This document shows, piece after piece, positions 1 through 10,153 of a stretch of DNA of 40,195 nucleotides (its first letter is position 1; each line of letters opens with the position of its first letter). A program made the translations under genes and the position numbers. The stretch is from Tidjanibacter sp. (GTDB lineage: Bacteria > Bacteroidota > Bacteroidia > Bacteroidales > Rikenellaceae): positions 1 through 40,195 of the forward strand of contig JAGCJH010000074.1 in NCBI GenBank assembly GCA_017648105.1, written 5' to 3'. Below the pieces are notes generated by a model. It was not told the DNA's origin, did not search any database, and was given only the letters and a program-made list of their open reading frames with translations.

Positions 1-172
1 GCTCTGGCTCTGGCTCTGGCTCGGGCTCAGGCTCGGGTTCGGGCTCAGGAGTGGGTTGTTCGGTCTGATTACCGTCACCGGGAGTAGGATTATCCTCGCC
101 ATTATTAGGCTCGCCACAAGCAATCATTGCAAGTGCTGCAAAGCAGCACAACCATACTTTTGTCATAACCAT
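1..172 (-). CDS. Lipoprotein with Pro-Glu repeat, N-terminal part only
   Basis: The gene runs off the left edge, so only its first 57 codons are visible. They encode a lipoprotein signal ending in MIAC (Cys19), a short Gly/Asn/Asp-rich linker and then an uninterrupted run of Pro-Glu dipeptides. The DNA under that run is an in-frame hexamer repeat at about 1-50. Such acidic extended linkers often hold a domain away from the outer membrane, but the domain itself lies outside the window. The start could be 172 or the second Met at 166. It begins 7 bases after the stop of the beta-propeller lipoprotein gene, so the two are probably co-transcribed. No function can be assigned from the visible part. 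Confidence 0.75.
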   Translation of the reverse strand, partial: MVMTKVWLCCFAALAMIACGEPNNGEDNPTPGDGNQTEQPTPEPEPEPEPEPEPEPE

Positions 173-179
173 AATACAA

Positions 180-980
180 TTAGAAATTCATCTGTGCGCT
201 ATACAGATAGCCTAAGCTATCACAACAAAACCAGAAAACACCACGCTCATAATCAACGCAGACGCCCTCGGCTTTGGGCACAAAACTGACATCATAGGTA
301 GCCAACAACTCGCCCTCCAATGTGAGATTGAAGAGGAGTTTTTGTTTGGAATCCACACACCAAAGAGTATTGGTGGTTGCGTCGTAACTCAAATCGGACA
401 AGAATTTCGCAAAATCAACAGTCACACTATCAATAACCTCGCCCTCTGCGAGAGAGTAGGTATAGATAGTTGTTGGAAGAGATTGATTGGACACATAGAT
501 GCAACCATTGCCACAAGTAATACCTTCAAGACCTTTATTTTCAACGCCATTTGCGACAAAGATATCGGTCACTTTGGTAACATTCTGCTGGTCTGCTGCA
601 AGCTCATAGATTGCCCACTCACGCTCCTCGCACATATAGACTTTCTTCGTAACGGCATCCGTTGCGATACCCTCAAAGTCTTTCACTGCACTCAAAGGGA
701 GTTTGCTGAGTTTCTCGCCCTCAAAGCTGATATTGTAGATTTCGCCACTATCACTGACACCATAAAGACCAGTGCCATTCTCATTGAGGCAAACACCCGA
801 AAAGCCAGAGATTTTATTATCTGTCAGATAGGTGGTTACCTCTCCGAGAGCCCATGGGGTCTTGGCATCATCTACAATTTTGCCCTCATCGCCACCATTA
901 TCTGAGTCGCAACCGACCAAAGCGAATGCGCACACCGCCATAACGGACACCGACAAGAGGCGACGAAACAGAGTCTTCAT
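180..980 (-). CDS. SdiA-regulated / phytase-like beta-propeller lipoprotein
   Basis: This is a 266-residue protein with a lipoprotein signal (ALVGC, Cys24) followed by repeated short beta-propeller blades, for example SGFSGVCLNENGTGLYGVSD and KDFEGIATDAVTKKVYMCEE. The pattern matches the SdiA-regulated / esterase-like phytase group, six-bladed propellers usually exported by Gram-negative bacteria. The substrate is unknown; a phosphate ester is possible given the neighbours. I chose the Met at 980 rather than the in-frame TTG at 992. The 980 start lies 5 bases after the upstream CYTH stop and gives a normal charged n-region (MKTLFRR). The gene sits between a CYTH triphosphatase-like gene and another lipoprotein gene, apparently in one operon. 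The family call is fairly secure; the biochemical role is inference. Confidence 0.75.
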   Translation of the reverse strand: MKTLFRRLLSVSVMAVCAFALVGCDSDNGGDEGKIVDDAKTPWALGEVTTYLTDNKISGFSGVCLNENGTGLYGVSDSGEIYNISFEGEKLSKLPLSAVKDFEGIATDAVTKKVYMCEEREWAIYELAADQQNVTKVTDIFVANGVENKGLEGITCGNGCIYVSNQSLPTTIYTYSLAEGEVIDSVTVDFAKFLSDLSYDATTNTLWCVDSKQKLLFNLTLEGELLATYDVSFVPKAEGVCVDYERGVFWFCCDSLGYLYSAQMNF

Positions 981-985
981 AGCGA

Positions 986-1453
986 CTACCAATTCTTATA
1001 GGGGTTTTTCATCAGCATCGAGTTGTAGTACTTCACATCGCCAGTGACCTCCTCGCCCAACCACTCGGGTTTTGCGAAGTTCTCATCCTCCGACGAAAGC
1101 TCAACCTCTGCTACAACCAAGCCCTCATTGTCACCATAGAACTCATCTACCTCATAGGTATGCTCACCTGCCTCCACGAGATAGCGGGTCTTGTCGATAA
1201 CACCGGGCTCACAAATCTTCAAAAGTTCTTCCACCTCGCTTGTGGGAATCTCTTTCTCCCACTCATAGCGGCTTGCGCCACTTGCCGAGCCGATACCCTT
1301 GATGGTAATAAAGCCTTTCTCGCCTTTAATCCTCACGCGAACGGTGCGCTCGGGTACGGACGAGAGGTAACCCTGAGTGATGCGGGTTGCCTTCTTAGCA
1401 AGCGATTTGAACTCGCCAGCTACCAAAAATTTTCTCTCAATTTCCTGTGCCAT
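986..1453 (-). CDS. CYTH domain protein (inorganic triphosphatase / class IV cyclase superfamily)
   Basis: This 155-residue protein carries the CYTH signature EIERK (the ExExK motif) at residues 4-8. It is followed by the alternating charged strands of the triphosphate tunnel: RVRIKGEKGFITIKG, YEWEKEIP, DKTRYLVEAGEHTYEVDEFYG and VVAEVELSSED. Members of the family hydrolyse tripolyphosphate or organic triphosphates with divalent metals, and few are true adenylate cyclases. The length is typical for a stand-alone bacterial CYTH protein, and no signal peptide is present, so it should be cytoplasmic. It lies 14 bases downstream of a second, divergent CYTH-like gene and just upstream of a lipoprotein gene. 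Tripolyphosphatase is the most likely activity, but the substrate is not proven by sequence. Confidence 0.85.
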   Translation of the reverse strand: MAQEIERKFLVAGEFKSLAKKATRITQGYLSSVPERTVRVRIKGEKGFITIKGIGSASGASRYEWEKEIPTSEVEELLKICEPGVIDKTRYLVEAGEHTYEVDEFYGDNEGLVVAEVELSSEDENFAKPEWLGEEVTGDVKYYNSMLMKNPYKNW

Positions 1454-1467
1454 AGTCGTAATTCGGA

Positions 1468-2112
1468 TTACTCGTTAGCCAAAGGTTTCTTGGTCATACC
1501 AATCACACGCTTGATTGCCTGCAAGTAGTTGATATTCTCAACGCCCTCCAAGTGGCAATCTGCGATGGTCTTCTTGATATCCTCAATCTCGGTGGACTCG
1601 GAGTTGATAGTCACAACCTTTGCGCCATTGATAAGTACATTACCAACCTCGCAGATGGTGTCATTGACCATATAACCAAACCTCTCTTTGTGTACCCTTA
1701 CGGCAGCGAGGTCTTTGTTTGCCTCTACCATTGCGAGGAACTCCTCGAAGGTGTAGGTATCCTTATCCAATGCGGGCATCTCCACCATAAATGCGGGGAA
1801 TACCTCCTGCTCCAAAACCTCACGAGAGATGGGGAACTCGCCCTTCATAAGGGGATTCCACTGCTCCAAACCATCAACGGTCTGTACATAGGTTTTGATG
1901 TCCATTTTGCCATCACGAATCTTGGTGTTGTTGATATCGTTTGCACGGCTGATGATATAAATCTCGTCGCTGGTGCGGTGCCATACTTTCTCGGGTACGG
2001 GTACCGAAAGGCGAGCCATACGAGCGTGTGCCTCCTCGAAATTCTGACCGAACGAACGGAACTCAAAACGGGGTTTCGAGATTGCACCAATCTCCATTTT
2101 CTCTTTTGACAT
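1468..2112 (-). CDS. Divergent CYTH-like protein
   Basis: This 214-residue protein has no signal peptide. I do not recognise it with certainty. Its strand pattern resembles a CYTH/triphosphate-tunnel fold. It has FEFRSFG near the N terminus, EIYIISRANDINNTKIRDGK in the middle, and VRVHKERFGY followed by CEVGNVLINGAKVVTINSES in the second half. That order of charged beta-strands is the one seen in the neighbouring CYTH gene, but the classic ExExK is not preserved. It probably forms an operon with that neighbour (14-base gap). It could be a second triphosphatase with altered specificity, or a non-catalytic partner. An unrelated fold is possible, so the functional assignment is tentative; the ORF itself is clearly a gene. 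Confidence 0.55.
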   Translation of the reverse strand: MSKEKMEIGAISKPRFEFRSFGQNFEEAHARMARLSVPVPEKVWHRTSDEIYIISRANDINNTKIRDGKMDIKTYVQTVDGLEQWNPLMKGEFPISREVLEQEVFPAFMVEMPALDKDTYTFEEFLAMVEANKDLAAVRVHKERFGYMVNDTICEVGNVLINGAKVVTINSESTEIEDIKKTIADCHLEGVENINYLQAIKRVIGMTKKPLANE

Positions 2113-2151
2113 AGTTGTGAAAAGTTTATTTATGTAATGTATTAAGGGAAA

Positions 2152-2181
2152 TTTGGTAGCCCCTTATGGGAGGCTACCAAA
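2152..2181 (-). terminator. Hairpin between lamin-tail gene and CYTH-like gene
   Basis: A 10-bp perfect stem (TTTGGTAGCC with GGCTACCAAA) lies 20 bases after the lamin-tail gene stop and 39 bases before the CYTH-like start. On the minus strand it is followed by only AAATTT, so termination may be partial. The run of T is better on the plus side. It may separate the porin/lamin-tail unit from the CYTH unit or attenuate between them. Confidence 0.45.
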
Positions 2182-2201
2182 CTCTTTTTTCAATTTATTA
2201 C

Positions 2202-2771
2202 TTACTGTCTAACAGTTGCATCCTCGGTACCCTCGGTAGCATTAACTGCGCCAGGAGTAGCATCAGTTTGGAGGAACTTACCAGTACCATCGGGTACGCG
2301 GCTCCACGAACCAGGGTTCTCATCCAATTTTGCACCCCAAGGCTCTGCGGCAGCAGGATCCTCATCACCACGCTGGAAAGTATCAATAAGTGTACCATCG
2401 GGAGCGCTGAGCTGCATCAAAACAGTTTTCTTTGGCGAGAAACCAGTACTCAAACCATTAGCAGTGGTACCTTTTGCACCAAGAATGAGGTAAACCGACT
2501 TCGCAGCGATAACATCACCTGCTTTACCCTCCCACGAGAGGTCGCCACCGTCTTTCTCAATCATAACACCTTCGAGGCAAAGCTCAACATCACCATTGTT
2601 GTAGAGCTCAATGAATTTCTCACTGTCCTCACCTGCACCGCAGAGCTCGTTGAAAACAAGTTTGGTGTAGTCAGCCTCACCGCCACCAACGGGACCTTCA
2701 CCCTGTTGACCATTGTCGCACGAAACAAGTGCCATTGCAGCCATAGCTGCAAATACGAAAAGTTTTTTCAT
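2202..2771 (-). CDS. Lamin-tail domain (LTD) lipoprotein
   Basis: This 189-residue lipoprotein has the lipobox ALVSC (Cys18) and a short Gly-rich linker, then one lamin-tail-type Ig fold covering about residues 34-175. The diagnostic pieces are LVFNELCGAGEDSEKFIELYNNGD at the start of the domain and SWSRVPDGTGKF...TDATPGAVN at its end, as in exported bacterial LTD proteins. These domains are common in secreted nucleases and phosphatases of Bacteroidota, where they are thought to bind substrate or surface. Here the domain stands alone with no catalytic module. The gene follows the porin gene by 49 bases without a terminator, so the two are probably co-transcribed. The domain call is solid; the role is unknown. 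Confidence 0.85.
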   Translation of the reverse strand: MKKLFVFAAMAAMALVSCDNGQQGEGPVGGGEADYTKLVFNELCGAGEDSEKFIELYNNGDVELCLEGVMIEKDGGDLSWEGKAGDVIAAKSVYLILGAKGTTANGLSTGFSPKKTVLMQLSAPDGTLIDTFQRGDEDPAAAEPWGAKLDENPGSWSRVPDGTGKFLQTDATPGAVNATEGTEDATVRQ

Positions 2772-2820
2772 AATTTTTGTGTTTTAGTTAAGTTTGTGAA
2801 ATTGTATTGTTTTTGTCTTA

Positions 2821-4197
2821 TTAGAATGCTACCTGGAAACGGCAAGCTACCATATGGTAATCTACACCCCTGGGGGAGTCAGCAGCGATACGCTTAGCAT
2901 TTTTGGTAGGCTTGCCAGCTGCATCATAACCAGTAAATGCCTTACCCTTTGCAGTAGCATACTCATCGTTGTCATTGTACTGGTAGTTAATCATCAGCTT
3001 AACATTCTCAATGGGGAAGAAGTTAAGACCGAGGGCGTATGCATAGCCAGAACCACCCATATACCTATCGGACAAGTTGAAGTCGCAATACTCCACACGA
3101 GCGCACAACTCAACATCGCCCCACTCCTGACCTCGTTTTACACGGGTGTATTTTGCACCACCTGCATCGTAGTTCTGTTTGCCACCAAAGAGCATATAAC
3201 CTGCCTGAACATACCAACCATCAGCGGTCAAACCCTCGCCGCCAAACTCCTCGGTCTGATATGCGGTGCGAGCGATGTATGCAGCCTCATAGCGCAAACC
3301 CTCATAGTGACCAGCAAGCTCAAATGTGTATGCCAACTCGTGATCCAAGCCGTGGATGTTGTTGGTATCGAGGTATTTCTTACGATTGATGTTGGTACCG
3401 TTACGGGTGCTATAACGAGCAAAGCCCCAGAGTACATCCTCCAAATCGCCACCAGTGGTTTTGGGCTCACGATACGAAACAGCTGCACCAATGTGCAACG
3501 AGCCGTTCTCCATCTTGTGCAAGGGGCGCAATACAACCTTAGCAGTGTACGACAAACCCTCGTTCATACTCATATCTTTGTTAGCATCCTCCATCAAAGT
3601 CTGAGCATCAGTATCTTTCAACTCAGGACCAAACACACCAGCAGAAGCCCATACAAGAGGACTATCGTACCTAAAATTGATACCAAGGTGGCGAGAAGGA
3701 GCCAACGAAGTTACCATAGGACGCTCCATAAATTGGAGGTGACGGCTGGTGGTGTTACGCTGAATCGAGAAGTTCTCCTTGAAGTTACCCATCTTAATCT
3801 GCAAGTTCTCAATACCATCATATTGGAGAATTGCATCTTTAATCTCGGGCAAACCGCTTGTCCAATCGGTATCAAACTCACCATACCAGTTCTCATCAAT
3901 CTGAGCCTTAATAGCGAAACGAGTACGACGGAGGCTCATACCATTTGCGGGGTTATACTGAGGATTAAGTCCTTTGTCATAGCCAAAATAAACAGCTGCA
4001 TCACCCTGGATGCGAACATCAAACCACATTTTGTAGTTTGCTTCTTTGTTTTGGAAAACAAGGATACCATCCTGCACCTGTGCTTTAACAGGAATAGATG
4101 TAACCTTCTGACCATACTGGTTCATCTCAATCTCTTGTGCCTGCGCATTGCAAATGGTTGCAAATGCAACAACTGCGAGCAGTAGAAGTTTCTTCAT
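2821..4197 (-). CDS. Phosphate-selective porin O/P family outer membrane protein
   Basis: This 458-residue protein has a Sec signal (MKKLLLLAVVAFATICNAQA, cleaved about residue 20) and a beta-barrel of the porin O/P family. Recognisable segments are FDVRIQGDAAVYFGYD, LRRTRFAIKAQIDENWYGEFDTDW, QIKMGNFKENFSIQ, and the late strands ending in a C-terminal Phe (RFQVAF), as expected for barrel insertion. Family members in Pseudomonas transport phosphate or pyrophosphate; Bacteroidota members are annotated by similarity, so specificity is not proven. It is the first gene of its unit, with a TATATTTG box 60 bases upstream of the start. Its neighbours (phytase-like propeller, CYTH proteins) fit a phosphate theme. 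Confidence 0.88.
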   Translation of the reverse strand: MKKLLLLAVVAFATICNAQAQEIEMNQYGQKVTSIPVKAQVQDGILVFQNKEANYKMWFDVRIQGDAAVYFGYDKGLNPQYNPANGMSLRRTRFAIKAQIDENWYGEFDTDWTSGLPEIKDAILQYDGIENLQIKMGNFKENFSIQRNTTSRHLQFMERPMVTSLAPSRHLGINFRYDSPLVWASAGVFGPELKDTDAQTLMEDANKDMSMNEGLSYTAKVVLRPLHKMENGSLHIGAAVSYREPKTTGGDLEDVLWGFARYSTRNGTNINRKKYLDTNNIHGLDHELAYTFELAGHYEGLRYEAAYIARTAYQTEEFGGEGLTADGWYVQAGYMLFGGKQNYDAGGAKYTRVKRGQEWGDVELCARVEYCDFNLSDRYMGGSGYAYALGLNFFPIENVKLMINYQYNDNDEYATAKGKAFTGYDAAGKPTKNAKRIAADSPRGVDYHMVACRFQVAF

Positions 4198-4256
4198 AAG
4201 ATAGAAATTTAAGTTAATAATTAGTGTTTTATTGAATTTTCATTTTTTAGCACCCA

Positions 4257-4264
4257 CAAATATA
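4257..4264 (-). promoter_or_regulatory. Promoter -7 box of the porin gene
   Basis: On the minus strand the sequence is TATATTTG, a full match to the Bacteroidota -7 consensus TAnnTTTG, 60 bases before the porin ATG. A TTTG occurs 24 bases further upstream (4289-4292), slightly too far for an ideal -33 box. The local context TATATTTGTGGGT recurs in front of nadC. Confidence 0.55.
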
Positions 4265-4363
4265 TAATTTTTTCAGCGAAAAACCATACAAAAATTTAAC
4301 AATAAATTAACAATTCAATCCCCATAAACACATCAACCTAACAATCAAACACATAGAAATAAC

Positions 4364-4395
4364 GCATATAGCCCCGAAAAAACGGGGCTATATGC
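4364..4395 (-). terminator. Terminator of the clostripain gene
   Basis: A perfect 13-bp stem (GCATATAGCCCCG pairing with CGGGGCTATATGC) with a six-base loop starts 20 bases after the C11 protease stop codon. It closes the ligA-dapA-DUF4919-C11 block and insulates it from the porin promoter. Confidence 0.75.
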
Positions 4396-4415
4396 ATTAT
4401 TTGAAGCATTTTGTG

Positions 4416-5756
4416 CTACTCTATGCCATAAATTTTCTTTGCCCAAGCGGTCTGGAAGTAGTGCTCCAATGTCACAGGAACATCACGATAGGGAATGTAG
4501 GTATTGATGCCACAAAGGTCGAGAACTCCGCCCACCTTATTCTCTATATAGTCATAGCCTTTTGACCATCCATCGGGCGAATAGCCATATGAGTAGATAT
4601 CCTCGGTATGCACACTCTTAACCACAACCCTACTGAGTGCTTCCAAGAATTTTTCCCTCAATTTGCCCTCGCCAGCAAGCGCACAAACATAATCCTCAAA
4701 GTCGTGGAATGCCGCAGGACTCATCCTATCAAGCACCTGCATTTCGCTCATATCAATCCTATTTGCAATGGTCGTGCGGTAGTCTTCGCTCTTCACGCTC
4801 TCATACACCTCTGCAACGACCTCCGCAAGTGCCTCAAACTGCGAGCAGTCCATCAATGCAAGTGCCAAAGATTTCGTTACAGTAAATTGATTGTCACGCA
4901 TATATACATCCATAATCAAGTCACAGAGTTCCACAAGGTCGTGATCTGTGCTCAAAAGATTTCCAACAATCTCCACATAGGGCAGACCTACGCCCAAAAT
5001 CTCCACAGGCGAAGCCATCACATAGTCTGCCGAGTGGCGCAAATCGTAGAGAAACTCTATGGAGGACATAAAACAAGCGTCGAACAGGATGTAGTCGAAG
5101 TGTATGGGCGAGAGTCCCTCGACAATCTCCGAAGCTGAAATATAACTTTCATCCGTTATCGCAAACGAGCCATCTTCTTGCATCACCGAATCATAGCCCA
5201 TCGCTCGTGTTTCGGGCATAAAGCGCTCGTAGTTAAACGAATACTCCATCTCACCAGCAATCGAAGAAACCCTCTGATTATCATAGGTAGTACCCGACGA
5301 TGGTTTTGGAAACCATCCCGTACCGTGACCCGAAAGCACCAATCCATAACTTCTACTGGGAGCCAATCGTTTGACATCCTCCAAGACGGAACTCATAACC
5401 TCGGGAGTAGTCGATATTTGCTGGGGATACTCTTTGAGCACCTTGCAGGAACGGATATATTCGCCACCATTGCCATAGGGCAGGTAGCGTACCTCGTAGA
5501 GTTTTGTCTCATTACGCCTATCAAGGTAGATTACAAGTCTTGTCGATGGCAGTGCCCTATCCATACCTCTCTCAGCATCGAGTGCGTTGCGGTAGATACT
5601 AACATCAAGATTATTGTTGGCAATCAAATACATAACAAGCGTGTGTTCCACCTCGCCGTTATTGAGAGCCACAACGGGTCCTTCCACACTCTGGCATCCT
5701 ACAAAGAGGAGTGTCAGGGCAAGCCACACCTTATTATATATATGCATAATCTTCAT
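4416..5756 (-). CDS. Clostripain family (peptidase C11) lipoprotein
   Basis: This 446-residue lipoprotein (lipobox LFVGC, Cys21) has a caspase-like C11 protease domain. The catalytic dyad is visible: His144 in LVLSGHGTGW and Cys228 in LFDACFMSS, each after a hydrophobic strand as in the caspase-haemoglobinase fold. C11 enzymes cut after Arg or Lys and several gut Bacteroidales export them. This one should be tethered to the envelope. It begins one base after the stop of the DUF4919 gene, so the two are translationally linked. A strong terminator follows. Activity is likely because both catalytic residues are intact; the substrate is unknown. Confidence 0.9.
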   Translation of the reverse strand: MKIMHIYNKVWLALTLLFVGCQSVEGPVVALNNGEVEHTLVMYLIANNNLDVSIYRNALDAERGMDRALPSTRLVIYLDRRNETKLYEVRYLPYGNGGEYIRSCKVLKEYPQQISTTPEVMSSVLEDVKRLAPSRSYGLVLSGHGTGWFPKPSSGTTYDNQRVSSIAGEMEYSFNYERFMPETRAMGYDSVMQEDGSFAITDESYISASEIVEGLSPIHFDYILFDACFMSSIEFLYDLRHSADYVMASPVEILGVGLPYVEIVGNLLSTDHDLVELCDLIMDVYMRDNQFTVTKSLALALMDCSQFEALAEVVAEVYESVKSEDYRTTIANRIDMSEMQVLDRMSPAAFHDFEDYVCALAGEGKLREKFLEALSRVVVKSVHTEDIYSYGYSPDGWSKGYDYIENKVGGVLDLCGINTYIPYRDVPVTLEHYFQTAWAKKIYGIE

Positions 5757-5757
5757 A

Positions 5758-6510
5758 CTAATTCACGGGGACATTATTGATTGTCCAACCACGCTTTTCG
5801 GGACGGGTGGGCTGTTGGCTCTTCACCCAATAGATACGAGAAAAGTCAAAATAGTAGCCTGCATTGCCTTTCTCATCCTTCATCGTAAGAAATATATACT
5901 CACAAGTGCGTGACACCACCTCTCTCTTTTTCACATCCAAGCCTCGGGCATAAATCACATCGGCAGCGTGCTCAAAGCGCAGAATGTGCATAGGACTACT
6001 CTCCTTCACACCACTACCCGACGATTGGATTGTGCGCAAGACGCCCTCCAACCTTTCATAACACCTGCGCTCATTGACAGTGTCCCCCAATGACCCATAG
6101 GCATAGGCAAGTAGGTTGAGATTCTTAGGACTGAAAGGATCTCGCTCCATAACCTCCAAAGCGCTATCTATCAGTCTATTCATACGCTCCTCCGTAGGTT
6201 CCGTCATAATCTCCTCCACAACCGCCAGCACCTTAGACTCTGCCACAATGGGCTCCAAGGGACGGTACTGTTCACTATAAGCATAGCCATAGTAGAGGTA
6301 GTGGTACTCCTCGTCGGTAAGCGGATCATCACCACTAAGGTATCGACCCAAAAGATTGTCAATATAGTATGGCGAAGCGATATCTATCGTGCGGACAAGC
6401 ACATCTTCATTATCGGGCACACGCAGAGTCTGCGCACTCACAGGCACGGTGCCCATCACAAGCACCCACGCAAGCATCAAGCCAAAAAAAAGACCTCTTA
6501 TCCCCCTCAT
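5758..6510 (-). CDS. DUF4919 family exported protein
   Basis: This 250-residue protein has a clear Sec signal peptide (MRGIRGLFFGLMLAWVLVMG...VSAQ). It is followed by an alpha-helical body with a TPR-like middle (SALEVMERDPFSPKNLNLLA, YAYGSLGDTVNERRCYERLE) and a C-terminal beta part ending YYFDFSRIYWVKSQQ. This matches the DUF4919 family of Bacteroidota, which has no established function. I chose the Met at 510 bases past 6000 (6510), which follows the dapA stop directly. The longer start at 6525 would overlap dapA and extend the signal unnaturally. It probably shares a transcript with dapA upstream and the C11 protease downstream. It could be a partner or regulator of that protease (inference). 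Confidence 0.75.
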   Translation of the reverse strand: MRGIRGLFFGLMLAWVLVMGTVPVSAQTLRVPDNEDVLVRTIDIASPYYIDNLLGRYLSGDDPLTDEEYHYLYYGYAYSEQYRPLEPIVAESKVLAVVEEIMTEPTEERMNRLIDSALEVMERDPFSPKNLNLLAYAYGSLGDTVNERRCYERLEGVLRTIQSSGSGVKESSPMHILRFEHAADVIYARGLDVKKREVVSRTCEYIFLTMKDEKGNAGYYFDFSRIYWVKSQQPTRPEKRGWTINNVPVN

Positions 6511-6515
6511 AAGCA

Positions 6516-7403
6516 CTACTTCCAATCATTCTCCACAATAGAGTTTTTCAACTCCTCAAAGAGTTCGTCGGACACAGGAACAAGGGGCAAGCGAAGATAG
6601 TTCTCAACGACACCTTTGACCGTAAGTGCCGCCTTCACACCTGCGGGATTACCCTCTGCGAAGAGCATTTTGATTGTGGGACGAATCTGCTCAAACCTCT
6701 CGTCATTTTCCTGACTACCGCCCGCCTTCTGCTCGCCAATGAGCGACGAAAAGTAGTTGGGGAAAGCATTGGCAGCCACCGAGATAACACCCACACCACC
6801 TGCCGCCATAACTGGCAGAGCAAGCGAATCATCGCCCGAAATCACAAGGAAGCCATCGGGTGCGTTCTCAATGATTTTGGTTATCTGCTCCAAATTTCCA
6901 CTCGCCTCTTTGATAGCCACCACATTGGGACACTCACGAGCAATGCGCAAGGTAGTTTCCGCCTCCATATTCACACCAGTCCTACCAGGTACATTATAGA
7001 GGATAATGGGGCGAGGGGCACGCTCAGCAATATACTTATAGTGCTCAAATAGACCTCTTTGCGAAGGTTTATTATAGAAGGGTGTAACGCTCAGAATTGC
7101 ATCTACGCCATCAAGGTTGGTCTGGTCAATGAGTTCCACAACCCTTGCTGTATCATTACCACCGACACCCACAACAAGGGGCAAACGACCCGCATTGCGG
7201 GCCTTCACAGCACGCAATACTGCCACCCTCTCAGGCATCGTAAGTGTAGGTGTTTCGCCCGTTGTACCCATCACTACGAGGTAGTCTACGCCACCCTCAA
7301 TAACATAATCCACAAGGCGTTCCAAGGCAGGATAATCCACCTCGCCAGTGGCAGTGAAAGGGGTCACGAGTGCAACACCAAGTCCTTTAATTCTCTCTAT
7401 CAT
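6516..7403 (-). CDS. dapA: 4-hydroxy-tetrahydrodipicolinate synthase
   Basis: This enzyme condenses pyruvate with aspartate semialdehyde in the lysine/diaminopimelate pathway. The 295 residues form a complete TIM barrel with the family hallmarks: MGTTGETPTL (Thr47-Thr48 of the proton relay), LYNVPGRTG (Tyr136), and VVAIKEASG (Lys165, which forms the Schiff base). Length is standard. A TACTTTTG -7 box at 7441-7448 lies just upstream, between the ligA stop and the dapA start, so dapA can be expressed apart from ligA. The next gene starts 5 bases after the stop. The assignment is secure. Confidence 0.96.
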   Translation of the reverse strand: MIERIKGLGVALVTPFTATGEVDYPALERLVDYVIEGGVDYLVVMGTTGETPTLTMPERVAVLRAVKARNAGRLPLVVGVGGNDTARVVELIDQTNLDGVDAILSVTPFYNKPSQRGLFEHYKYIAERAPRPIILYNVPGRTGVNMEAETTLRIARECPNVVAIKEASGNLEQITKIIENAPDGFLVISGDDSLALPVMAAGGVGVISVAANAFPNYFSSLIGEQKAGGSQENDERFEQIRPTIKMLFAEGNPAGVKAALTVKGVVENYLRLPLVPVSDELFEELKNSIVENDWK

Positions 7404-7440
7404 ATATTATGGTTTCTCTGTATTCGTCTTATTTCGCCCA

Positions 7441-7448
7441 CAAAAGTA
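7441..7448 (-). promoter_or_regulatory. Promoter -7 box of dapA
   Basis: The minus-strand sequence TACTTTTG matches TAnnTTTG and is followed by TGGGCG. It lies 37 bases before the dapA start and inside the 56-base gap after ligA. No clear -33 TTG was found at the usual distance. Confidence 0.45.
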
Positions 7449-7459
7449 CATTTTTTCTG

Positions 7460-9595
<2,136 letters not shown>

Positions 9596-9694
9596 CTAAT
9601 GGCAGAAAAAAGAAAAAAAGTTATCAACAACCGCATCGGATAAGGAAATTTGCCTTATAATTGCAAAAATTTTCGAGCAAATATAGATTGAGAT

Positions 9695-10018
9695 ATGACA
9701 ACAAAGGTAGTTAAAAGACGCTCCGTAGTGAGTTTTTCAAACCTTCCTGAGGAGTTGCAGGAGGAGGTAAAGAAGCTATACCCCTATGGTTACAATGAGG
9801 CGATGATGCGCATCGAGAAGCCCAATGGCGAGTTTTTCTATGCTGTGCCCTTTGAGACCGACGAGGTGAGCTATTTGGTTAAGGTTACGGTTAAGATTGA
9901 TGACCACATCGAAGACGACGATGACAAGGACTATTATAGCGACGACCTGAAAGGTGCCGACGAATTTGCCGACAGCGAGGAGGAGGAAGACATCGACAAC
10001 CTCAGGGATGAAATCTAA
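9695..10018 (+). CDS. Small acidic conserved protein, function unknown
   Basis: This 107-residue protein has no signal peptide. Its N-terminal half is basic-to-neutral and compact (SFSNLPEELQEEVKKLYPYG, AMMRIEKPNGEFFYAVPFET). It is followed by one beta segment (SYLVKVTVKIDDHI) and a very acidic tail rich in Asp and Glu from about residue 72 to the end. I recognise it only as a type of conserved hypothetical protein of Bacteroidales. The acidic tail could be a binding or charge-shielding segment. It is transcribed alone: it diverges from ligA and is closed by a strong terminator 11 bases after the stop. Confidence 0.75.
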   Translation: MTTKVVKRRSVVSFSNLPEELQEEVKKLYPYGYNEAMMRIEKPNGEFFYAVPFETDEVSYLVKVTVKIDDHIEDDDDKDYYSDDLKGADEFADSEEEEDIDNLRDEI

Positions 10019-10028
10019 ACACCCACTA

Positions 10029-10064
10029 AACAACGCCCACCAAGTTCTGGTGGGCGTTGTTTTT
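10029..10064 (+). terminator. Terminator of the small acidic protein gene
   Basis: A perfect 14-bp stem (AACAACGCCCACCA with TGGTGGGCGTTGTT) and five-base loop, followed by TTT, begins 11 bases after the stop codon. It is a textbook intrinsic terminator. Confidence 0.9.
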
Positions 10065-10080
10065 AGTTAGTTGTTATTTT

Positions 10081-10113
10081 CCTTAGAGCCCTTAATGCCC
10101 TTAAACTCCTTAA
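10081..10113 (+). repeat. 9-bp CCTTAAAGC-type tandem array, copy 1
   Basis: About four units of the 9-bp pattern CCTTAGAGC / CCTTAATGC / CCTTAAACT / CCTTAAAAA lie 17 bases after the terminator. The same unit forms arrays at 14837-14886 and 34064-34146. It is non-coding here. Confidence 0.7.
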
Positions 10114-10153
10114 AAAAACTTTGCACTATATATAAATATATGTAAAAAAAGAT

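Noticed and set aside
1..50. Phase-variable repeat in the first lipoprotein
   Set aside because: The unit is six bases, so copy changes keep the frame and only alter linker length.
2854..4185. 443-codon plus-strand frame
   Set aside because: Shadow of the porin gene; no signal or domain.
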